Positions 55,660-64,000 of a stretch of DNA of 64,000 bases are shown piece after piece. A model generated the notes under the pieces. The model was given only the letters and a program-made list of their open reading frames with translations. It searched no databases and was not told the origin of the DNA. Both the position numbers and the translations under genes were made by a program. Origin of the DNA: Dermanyssus gallinae (lineage: Eukaryota; Arthropoda; Arachnida; Mesostigmata; Dermanyssidae); contig QVRM01002192.1 in the NCBI GenBank assembly GCA_003439945.1, positions 496,001 through 560,000 on the forward strand. The letters are read 5' to 3'. Within the stretch, counting starts at the first letter, position 1; each line of letters starts with the position of its first letter.

Positions 55660-57425
55660 CAGTATCATCAATATCTGGCTAAATATTAACGTACAATAAA
55701 AAAGAGCGCGAGAGAGAGAGAGTTTAAAGAGCGCGTTTTTAGTGTGCTTGACGGTGCATTAAGATCCCTATCACTTTTATAACTGATATGTGTCCAGTTG
55801 CAGAGGGTGTCGCATCATAAGCGGGAAATGTAAATACACTTTTTTTTAAAAAGTAACGAACTTTTTATTTATAAATATGTCATTAGGAATGTATGTGTGG
55901 AACAACACACCTGCCAAAAATTTCTTCCTTACCTTTTCTTTACAAAATGTTCAATCATGGTTTGACGATATTGTGGCTGTTCTCAGAAATACAGCGTCTA
56001 ATAGTATGGCTTATAATTTGGTATTGAATGCACATTGGCTATTTTGTTAAACCCCGTAGGCAGTGATGCATGCTTCACTGGCTCGCACGGGGAGTAGTTG
56101 TTGCTTAACAATATTACTTGCATGTCCGGTGCACAACATGTCCACGTCGGTGGTGGGAAAAGTCTTCTTCAGAATAGGAACAAATCTATCAATAAAAAAT
56201 AAATTATGATTGTAGCTTTGTTCCAGCGGCATTGTACTGAAACATGTGGCTGTGCATGCAGATAGAATCGATTTTAGTCTTAGTAAATTGATATCTTAGA
56301 CACGTTGAGCAAGCAAAATTTGAGAGATTTCAATCTGCGTAGACGACACTTTTCATTCCAACAAGCGCCAAAACAAAGGTTTCCTGTTCCCTCATTAGCC
56401 GCACACTATTTGCATCATCGAGCGTGACGAATGCAGCTGCAGTAATTAAGGATTTGTGGTGAGCAGAACAATGGTCGCCGCTCACAGCACACGACGGAGT
56501 ACTGTCTTTCAAAATTTTATGGAGCAAGCATTATTTGTAGTGCGTGCATTGCAACGCGTTTCCTGAGCTGATGCTTCTGCGTGCTCCCGTCCGCTTAAAG
56601 TAAAAAAGTCCGCAATATTTTGCCGGAAGCATTTAGACATCTGAAGCTGTGCAATGGATAATGATCGGGTGCCGAAATACCGGCAACCCAAAATGCAACA
56701 TAGAATCAATGAGAATTGGAGAATATTTTAATGTAAATACTAGATTTGCTTTAATGCAAGGCACTCTGTTTTATATAGGCGTTATGGACTATGCAGCATC
56801 ACCTCACGTTTTCTACACAGTGAAATTGGATGCCACCTTGATGACAAAAAGGGTCTGATGCGGCTTTGCATTGTGGTATGAACGACGCTACGTAAGTGTG
56901 TACGTACACAGTCCGCAGGTCTGTCATTAGTTTCAGGCAACGATCACTATCTTAAGGAGGTGCCAACTAAATTGTGACACACTAGCGACTAGACTCTATA
57001 TGAGTTCTCCCAAACGGTACGCACCACTGTAAGCCACGCACAGCTACACTTAACGCAGGAACTTGGCGGCGTGGTCTGGGGGCAATACTTTCCAGGTCTG
57101 ATATGATAAATCGTAAGTTCGAGTTCGGGTGTGAGGATCTAATTTTTGTGTTCAAACATGCCACGAGCCAACGCGGTTTAGCCAACGCATTACAAAACAG
57201 CTGACGCACTTCGGTTTTGTGCTTGATTATTCTACAAGTATTTGTGGTTGAAATAAATCCACATAAATCTGCGGCATCTTTAAACTTAGTTTGAAAGTAC
57301 CGAGCCGCAAAACAAAAATAACGGAAGAAATATGTAAACAATCCTTTACGCGAAATAATGGGCCACGCGCACACCGGGGAGAGTCTGACCTTGGTTGATC
57401 GGAAACTATATGTTAAGTGTGCCGT
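55660..57425. other. Unassigned
   Basis: No recognisable coding sequence; minor GA run near 55708-55723. Confidence 0.45.
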
Positions 57426-57431
57426 GTTTCC

Positions 57432-57490
57432 ATATATATATATATATATATATATATATGGACATGTTGTGTCTCGGCATCTTCGACTGT

Positions 57491-57526
<36 letters not shown>
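57432..57526. repeat. (TA)n - 36-nt block - (TA)n
   Basis: TA tracts at 57432-57459 and 57493-57526 enclose TGGACATGTTGTGTCTCGGC and following bases to GCA. This block recurs with four changes at 59221-59256, at the 3' end of the R2-like LINE, again followed by (TA)n. Confidence 0.92.
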
Positions 57527-57529
<3 letters not shown>

Positions 57530-59262
57530 GTGTTAGGCAGGGAGATCCTCTGTCCCCCCTCTTATTTAATCTAGTTCTCGACGACATTCTTTCAAAATTA
57601 GACAAAACTAATATCGGATACCAACTTACTGATGACTTCCGCCTTATGGGCTTAGCCTTTGCGGATGATCTCATCCTCCTAGCCTCCACGAAATCCACTC
57701 TCCAACGGCTCCTTAATATTGCGGACCCACTTTTAAAATCCCGAGGCCTTGAAATTAATACTAATAAAAGCTTTACTATCTCCCACCTATTTAATAGGAA
57801 GGAAGGTAAAGGTTTTATCAATACCGTATCAGAATTTAACGTTGGAGATCGGCAATTGCCAGCTAAAGGTATGAGCGATCGATGGAGATATCTTGGAGTC
57901 GACTTTGACAGCAATGGCAGAGTTGACTCCACCAAGGATATACTCCTTAACTTACTCAACAGACTCACGATAGCTCCTTTTAAACCCCACCAAAGACTCA
58001 TATTTTTGAAAGACTTTCTCATTCCCCGTCTCCTATACAAACTGATCTCCGGTCCCAGACCATCTTACGCACTCCTTAGTGACCTAGATAAAGAGATCAG
58101 AAAGGTTGTTAAGTCGAAATGGCTTAAGCTCGAAAACTCGGTGCCGAACGCCTACCTGTACACGCACACAGCACACGGCGGTCTGGACATCCCCTGCCTC
58201 CAAACATTCATTCCCAGAATCCGCCTCTCCCGCCTGACAGCACTACAACACTCCACGCACCTTGGGGTCCAATGGATGCTAACCACCGAGCACTTTAAAA
58301 AAGATCTTGCGAAAACAAGACTTCATTGCGAGCGCTTGGGAACCTCCATTGAGACCGCTACACAAGAGACCGATTACTGGTCTCAACAACTACACAACAC
58401 GTTCGATGGGGCACATTTCAAAAAAGCACACGAAACGCCCTTTGTACATTACTGGATTAAGGGTATGCCCTACCTATCTGGTAAGGAGTATTTAAACCTA
58501 CTAAAGCTCAGGATCAACGCACTACCAACGCGTGCCAGATTGGCCAGGGGACGCCCGGGCTACAACAAACGTTGTAGGCACGGGTGTCATGCGCCTGAGA
58601 CGTTGGCTCACGTCGCTCAGATGTGCGATATAACACACAAACAGACCATAAAGAGACATGACGACGTCTGTGATCGCGTGGCGCGTCTTCTCCGCGATAG
58701 GGGTCATGAGGTGGTTCGTGAGCGAGTATTCCGTCGACCGGGCGCACCGGGTCTAAAGCCCGACCTCGTAATAACAACACCTACCGAGGTCTGGGTTTTA
58801 GATGCCGAGGTTTGCGGCTCGAACCGGGACCTGGCAAAAGCACGGCAACCCAAGATCGCCAAATATGACGTCGAGTTCCTAAGAGCGGCGCTCCCCTACC
58901 CGCAAAAACCTCGCAGATTCGGATCCATCACTATCTCTATGAGTGGTGTATGGGACTCCGAATCTGCGAGGACGCTCTTGGGGCTCGGCGTCACGAAGAG
59001 GAATCTTATGGATCTCACCGTTTTAACTTTGCAAGGAACCTTGAGGATAAATCGCTCGCACCGGATCCATAAGAGCGGGGGCTACCATCAAGCAAGGACA
59101 CGGACAACTGATTCTTAACTTCACGTGACACCTTTTTACCACCATTTTTATTAAGGCGAGCACTGCCGAGTGTGCAAACGTATTGTAAATGATTAATAAA
59201 TCATCACAATATTTTCTATATGGACATATTGTGTCCCGGCATGTTCGACTGTCGCAGAGAGC
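57527..59262 (+). mobile_element. R2-type LINE, 5'-truncated: RT and restriction-like endonuclease
   Basis: Open without a stop from the truncation point to 59118. RT: GVRQGDPLSPLLFNLVLDDI (motif B, right at the junction), LAFADDLILLA (motif C, 57655), INTNKSFTI and WRYLGVDFD (thumb). Then a zinc knuckle CRHGCHAPETLAHVAQMC (58564-58620) and RRPGAPGLKPDLV...EVWVLDAEV (58735-58810), the PD..D core of the R2-type nuclease. The apparent ATG at 57358 lies in unrelated upstream sequence read through TA repeats (giving Tyr-Ile) and is not the real start. No 28S rDNA is seen around it, unlike canonical R2. The 3' UTR ends at about 59262 next to (TA)n. Confidence 0.88.
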
Positions 59263-59283
59263 TTTATATATATATATATATAA
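59263..59283. repeat. (TA)n at 3' end of R2-like LINE
   Basis: TA run directly following GAGAGCTT. Confidence 0.93.
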
Positions 59284-59289
59284 ATGTAT

Positions 59290-60720
59290 ATAGTATTATT
59301 TTCTACAAATATTCCCCTAAACTTGTCATTCCTATTACGACTTTTTTCAAGTTAGAGATCAGTAGAGCTATGGTAAGGGTAGATACAACTTCAAACGAAT
59401 TCGTAGAATACGCAAGGCCTTGGAATAAGATGACGGAGAAGGAAACCTGAGTTGATGAGAGATTGACTTTCATCTACTCGAAGCTTAAGTCGACAGTCCC
59501 TAAACAAACCACCGATAATACGACAATAGTAGTTCGTTGTCATATGTTGTGAGAACCGAGAGTGAGTGTTACTATTGGGAAAGAGCACAATCATGCCAAT
59601 TTCCTAGTGGTGAAGAAGGTGCCCCTAGCACGCGGTGGGATCACATCAAGGCGAATCACGCCGAATAAGAGCTATAGCTACTACTTTTTTGTACATTACA
59701 TCCTATATATTTTTATTATCGATATTTGTAATGTAGGCATCGAATCATCAGACATTTGAGGACAAGATGCCTTGAAGTTAATGGAAAAATTAAGAAAAAG
59801 GTCAGCATTATATATGCGTCAGCGGATGCCATTATGATGCCCCCCAAAAAAGCTGCTGATGTAACTAAAATGCTGGAAGCAACCGGCAAAGCAGCACAGG
59901 GAAATGCGCGTGGAACAAATATGATAAGCAGCGGACACCTAATAGAGACGTTGCTTTTTGTACCGCGCCGACAAGCCATATTCAACAAGTGCGTAAAAAA
60001 ATAGAGAAATTTCAAATACCTCGAGGGATAGATCGTTAAAGGATAAGACGTAGTCACAAAGCCAGAAACAGGGAAGAAGGAGAATAGCAATAAACAGCTA
60101 TCCATAAAAAAAAACACTTTTAGGCATAATAAGAACAAGACTGGAGTTATTTATGAAGAGGAAGGTCAGAAGACACCGGAAAAGCAGCATGGGTTTAGAA
60201 GATAATTTAAAAGCAGCGTTTCTCGCGCCGCGGCTGTCAAAAACACACGTGTGTTGTCAGTACTGGCAGCAGTTGCCCCTTTCGGGCTAAAAATAGCCGA
60301 AGATAGCCCTGCCTAGTGCCTGTCACTAGTATGAAACAAGTTAGAAGAAGAGGAGTCTGCTAGACGGGGTTAGGTTTTTCTTAAAGAGTGTTTTGGGAGT
60401 TATCAAGTTCATGGAGGCATGATGTGCTAGAAGGTGGTCTACTACTGACAAATTCATTAGAGGTTAAGGCGGAATTTCGAAAAGACAAAACATATATATA
60501 TGTGTGTATATATATATATATATACATATTGCACACATGCTATTTTGTAATGTGTTTATGATTTGTGATACTTCATGATTGACATATTTTATGGCTGTTC
60601 ATGACTGAGAGTTAACCATTTATATTCTATTTTTTTATTATTACCTATATATTTTTTAATGAGAACTAAAGCATTGTATGATGCAGTTCCTATAATAAAC
60701 CACGTTTTGAATCTGAATCT
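59290..60720. other. Unassigned; possible RT remnant
   Basis: A frame at 59756-60004 followed by NFKYLEG (about 60006-60025) resembles an RT thumb (FKYLGS), but nothing else supports it. (TA)n at 60491-60524 and AT-rich DNA follow. Confidence 0.35.
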
Positions 60721-60723
60721 TGA

Positions 60724-60744
60724 ATATATATATATATATATATA
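60724..60744. repeat. (TA)n left of LINE tail
   Basis: Pure TA run immediately before CGGACACGGGCG. Confidence 0.93.
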
Positions 60745-60889
60745 CGGACACGGGCGATAGCCTTTTCTGCAAAATTACCTGAATAGTTATAATTGTTTGA
60801 ATTTATGTAATAATGGAAATTTCAAGCTCAATGAAGAGTTATTGAACTTAAATAAATTTGCCGTCCGGAGAAGACGGTCTCATAAAAAA

Positions 60890-60893
<4 letters not shown>
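60745..60893 (+). mobile_element. LINE tail copy 2, between (TA)n tracts
   Basis: A 149-bp unit matching the minus-strand copy at 7568-7715. It contains AATAAATTTGCCGTCCGG, a CCGTC/GACGG stem-loop and a terminal CATAAAAAAAAAA, then (TA)n at 60895-60922. It reads as the last bases of a non-LTR element that inserted into TA repeats. Confidence 0.78.
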
Positions 60894-60925
<32 letters not shown>

Positions 60926-61369
60926 CTCCATTATGAATTCAGATTTTGGTTAGATAGATGTATCTGTATGCACTGCACGTATGTCTTGGAAATTGGCAAG
61001 TAAAAAAAAAATTGAAGGCTATACCTGTAGAAAGTGTCATGCGTTTTCCCAGCCCAGACAGATACGGGGGAGAAGGCTGTCATATAGTAAGCGCAGGTTT
61101 CGTTGACGGTTATGGCTTCTCTCGAACGCGTTCTCTTCCCCCCCACTCTCTCTCTCTCGCTGTGTGTATTCGTCGCCCGCCAAAACGTCAACGTTATTGT
61201 GTGTGGTGTCTCCGTCGACGCATTCGCAGTCCGCATCTGTTGCCCTGAAGCTGTAGCAGTTGTGCTGACAAATGAGCGCAGCCAGTCAGCCAGCCTCATT
61301 CGCCAAGCACAGCCAGCAGCCACAGACGAACAGATGACGCACGCACGGACCGTCGGTCGGCCAGACAGA

Positions 61370-61577
61370 CAGTCAGTCAGCCAGCCAGCCAGCCTCGCCT
61401 CGCCTCTCTGTGCCGCCAGCCGCATCGTCTGCGAGCCAAAACAATCATTGTGTCACGCTGCAAAAGAAGAAGAAGCAGCAACAGTAGCAGCCGCAGCAGG
61501 AGCAGCTGACTGTTTTTCTGGCTGGCTGGCTGGCTGGCTGGTTGACGGGTTGGTTGGTCGGTTGGTTGGTTGGTTTC
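61370..61577. repeat. Complementary tetranucleotide repeats (CAGC)n and (CTGG)n/(GGTT)n
   Basis: CAGTCAGTCAGCCAGCCAGC at 61370-61389 and TCTGGCTGGCTGGCTGGCTG at 61517-61536 could pair as a hairpin across about 120 nt. Confidence 0.75.
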
Positions 61578-62667
61578 TACAACAGGAGCCAACGACGAGC
61601 CACGATCGAGGCGAATTTGTTTCAGCCACAGCCATCGTCTCTTCTTCCAGCTCACCGTTGTGTATCGGATTGACCTCGTACAGCAGCGAGAAGGAAAAGT
61701 CTAGCAGCAGCAACAAGAACAATTTGACATTGACACAAACATACACACACGCACACTTTGATGCTGTTGTCGTTGTTGGCATTGTAGTAGTTGTTGCTGT
61801 CGTTAATATTGGTGCGCTGTTTTTTTTTTAGACACCTGGGGATAGCAAGCAGCTGCACCAAAGGTTCGTTCGTTTTTCTTCTTCTTCTTCATCTTCTTTT
61901 TCTTCTCAGCATGCCGATGGAGCTTTATTGCTGCTGGTGAGACGGTGATGCTGGCGGTTGTCTATCGGTTGGTTTACATATCGCCGCCAGCAAGTAGCAT
62001 CATTGCGAGGCACTGCAGCAGACTGGAAGGCAGACAAGCGATACCGGGACGAAGTAGAGAGGGAACTACGAGGGACCACCATCTTCGTCTTGTCTACTTG
62101 TCATCTTCTCTATCGGTTGTTGGAGCAGCAGCAGCAGCCGCAACAGCAGCAGCATCAATGTCAAGACAGGCGGTCGCATCGACGCTTGCAAAAGCCTCCG
62201 CTCACAGCGGGCTCATCAGCTGAACGAGCGAGCGGCTGCGATCGGACTAAAGTAAGGGAATCGGGGGGTCAGAGCGGAGCTGCTGTCAGCGGGACCCTCG
62301 CTGTTTCGTCTTCTGCTTCTGCTGCTACTTGTGCTTCTGCTAATGCCATTGTTGCTGTGCTGGATTGACGTTGGCCGGGCTGGTTGGTTGGTGCCTTGTC
62401 CGCCTGAGAGCTAAGCGGAAGCTGCTCTGCCCTGTTGCTGACGAAACGAGCAACTGGTTGCGGTGGTGGTGGTGGTGGCGGCAATGGTGGTTGCGGTGGT
62501 GGTGGCAATGGTGGTGGTGCGGATGCTGCTGATGTAGGTGTTTGTTGTCCGTGCGGTCAATTGGTCTGTCTGCCTGAGGCCACGACAGAGAGCACTTGAG
62601 TGACGGTGACGACGCCATCATTTGTCGCGTCGTGACGTTCAGGCAGTGCTGATTCTCGTTGGTGTTG

Positions 62668-62760
62668 TTGCTGTGATTGTTATTATTATTGTTGTTGTTG
62701 TTGCTGTGATTGTTATTATTATTGTTGTTGCTGTGATTGTTATTATTATTGTTGTTGTTG
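62668..62760. repeat. Minisatellite, three units of 27-33 bp
   Basis: TTGCTGTGATTGTTATTATT starts at 62668, 62701 and 62728, separated by variable GTT runs. Confidence 0.92.
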
Positions 62761-62764
62761 CGTA

Positions 62765-63061
62765 TTGGTCGGTCACGTCATTTTGCTTCTGCCGCTGCTG
62801 CTGCTGCTGCTGCTGCTGAGGTTAATGTTGATGGTGCTGTTTGCCTGTTTGCCTGCCGCGGAACGAAGCATCGGTCGAAACGAACGCGTCAACATCGTTG
62901 TCCAGCCAAGCAACTACTTCGCTAAACTAAACAGCTCAATTCTACTACCTAGAAATCCTCGCAGCAACAACAACAACAACAAGCACAAAGAGAACAATAC
63001 CAATATCAACGACGACGACGACGACGACGACAGCTATCACGAAATCGATGACGTTTGCTGA
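62765..63061 (+). CDS. Hypothetical small secreted-like ORF (doubtful)
   Basis: 98 codons from ATG 62765: an N-terminal poly-Leu segment (MVGHVILLLPLLLLLLLLRL) followed by ACLPAAERS, which looks like a signal peptide and cleavage site, then PSNYFAKLNSSILLPRNPRS, poly-Asn and poly-Asp, ending DDVC. The Leu, Asn and Asp runs all come from CTG, CAA and GAC microsatellites, so the signal-peptide look may be coincidence. No homologous family recognised; no upstream promoter can be shown. Confidence 0.2.
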   Translation: MVGHVILLLPLLLLLLLLRLMLMVLFACLPAAERSIGRNERVNIVVQPSNYFAKLNSSILLPRNPRSNNNNNKHKENNTNINDDDDDDDSYHEIDDVC

Positions 63062-64000
63062 TGTTACTGCAACGTCTACAACCGTCTAACCGTTCGGAGA
63101 AGACACCTTCATAACGTGGTCGTCTATTGTTGTGTTGTTGGCCAACATAGCCAAAGCCATTGTCGTCACTTAGGCTGATGAGTGATAACATATCCAACCA
63201 CCAATCAACACCAAGACGAGGAAGAGGAAGAAACGAAAAAGAAGCAAAAGAAAAAACAGAACATACAAAATACAAAAAACGACACAAGGTCAACAAGAGG
63301 ACTAGAAACGACAACGATCACATCACTATTACGTCTTGAGAAGTGATCCTTCCTCTTCCAGCTTTTGCAAGTGTTGCTGGAGACGTGATGTCGATGTTGA
63401 ACCTGGTGAACTGGTTTAGCGTTGTTTGTCTCTCATCTCTCGACTACTGTGATTGCGGTCTGCGCGCGCTACCCGAGATCAAACGCCCTACGTAATACTT
63501 ACTCCTAGTGCCATATCGTCCTCACCACCACTATCATCATCGTCACCACAACCTAGCATCGACACCGTATTCACCTGATCATAATCATCATCGTCATAAT
63601 AATAATATTACTAATCACCCACTTGCCATGACGACGATCTTCATCTACGTATTTTTGTAATTGGAGATCACGAAACGCCACTACTAAAAGAGAGTTGAGT
63701 AACAAGTAGGGTCGTTGCTCGTACGTATTTGAATCATATTCATGTTTAGTTCTTTTCTACCTAAGTCGCTATCTACCTAGCCGCGTACAAACAGCAGTTT
63801 GAATTGGACAGGACCAAGACAACAACAACAACAACAACAACAACAAGTAGAACAGCAGCGATACCAACGCAAAAAGCAAGGTGTACCGTGAACAACAAGA
63901 CAACAATAACAACACCGTGAAGAATAACAACAAAGAAGACAGAGGTAACAAGCCAAAGTGTTTCACTGTGTTCTGTGATAGATTGATTGAAATCGACCGC

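Larger units (their letters stand above)
60925..64000. other. Simple-repeat-rich domain, possible 5' region of a host gene
   Basis: No transposon relics recognised. Dense short tandem repeats: CAGT/CAGC (61370-61394), CTGG then GGTT (61518-61577), GAAGAA/CAGCAG, CAGCAG (62125-62155), GGT (62458-62520), CTG (62795-62818), GAC (63012-63032), CAA (62965-62985, 63817-63847). Many frames are open only because of these repeats; several contain poly-Gln, poly-Gly or poly-Asn. I cannot identify an exon. Confidence 0.5.

Noticed and set aside
57358..57526. N-terminal 56 residues of the long open frame at 57358-59118
   Set aside because: They run through unrelated flank and (TA)n (giving Tyr-Ile repeats). 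The real LINE sequence starts at 57527, inside RT motif B.
56982..58040. 352-codon frame on the minus strand
   Set aside because: Antisense shadow of the R2-type LINE RT.
59756..60004. 82-codon frame as a gene
   Set aside because: Only a vague FKYLEG-like thumb pattern just downstream; no catalytic motif found.
61103..61831. 242-codon plus-strand frame
   Set aside because: Made of simple-repeat translations (Ala, Ser, Gly-Trp-Leu runs) with antisense frames equally open; no domain seen.
61958..62368. 136-codon frame with a Gln run
   Set aside because: The Gln run is CAG repeat and overlapping frames are also open; not enough to call a gene.

Overview
Eukaryotic genomic DNA, most likely from an arthropod. 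The grounds are the mobile elements: mariner and Tc1-like transposases, R1-, R2- and CR1/L2-type LINEs, tRNA-derived SINEs, and very many (TA)n, (TAA)n and CAG/CAA microsatellites. Several reverse transcriptase (RT) fragments remind me of chelicerate (tick or mite) LINEs, but that is an impression and not a demonstration. There is no bacterial gene organisation, rRNA, real tRNA gene or CRISPR array. I found no host gene that I can name. Almost every protein-like stretch is a broken transposable element.

Layout. 1-2.5 kb: 5' half of a PHD-finger LINE ('LINE-A', minus strand) running off the left edge. 3.4-5.6 kb: a dead mariner (split by a SINE) and a dead Tc1-like transposase, with a second SINE family between them. 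7-7.7 kb: RT debris and a LINE tail. 7.95-12.64 kb: the best-preserved element, an essentially full-length CR1/L2-like LINE (minus strand) with ORF1 (PHD finger plus coiled coil) and ORF2 (endonuclease plus RT), bounded by (TA)n on both sides. 12.65-13.55 kb: half of a Tc1/mariner transposon. 13.6-15.0 kb: a 5'-truncated R1-like LINE with its 3' tail. 15-26.4 kb: SINEs and eroded LINE pieces, including a gag-like zinc-knuckle ORF1. 26.4-41 kb: mostly unassigned AT-rich DNA with a 1.16 kb inverted-repeat (foldback) transposon at 30.56-31.72 kb, a LINE end carrying a putative C-terminal nuclease domain (34.3-35.5 kb) and a CR1/Jockey-type LINE end (36.3-36.8 kb). 41-45.2 kb: nested LINE-A copies, a second nuclease-type LINE and SINEs. 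45.2-51 kb: mostly unassigned. 51-55.6 kb: 'LINE-D' (plus strand) with SINE insertions, abutting a LINE-A 3' end. 57.5-59.3 kb: an R2-type LINE with a long open reading frame between (TA)n tracts. 60.7-60.9 kb: another LINE tail between (TA)n tracts. 61-64 kb: a different domain of CAG/CAA/GGT/GACG simple repeats without recognisable transposons, possibly the 5' region of a host gene.

The element names LINE-A, B and D and SINE1, 2 and 3 are mine. The recurring theme is nested insertion. SINE1 carries clear target-site duplications (TSDs; 12 and 22 bp). SINE3 appears to share its 3' end with the R1-like LINE. At least three unrelated non-LTR lineages plus a DNA transposon have ends that abut (TA)n microsatellites.
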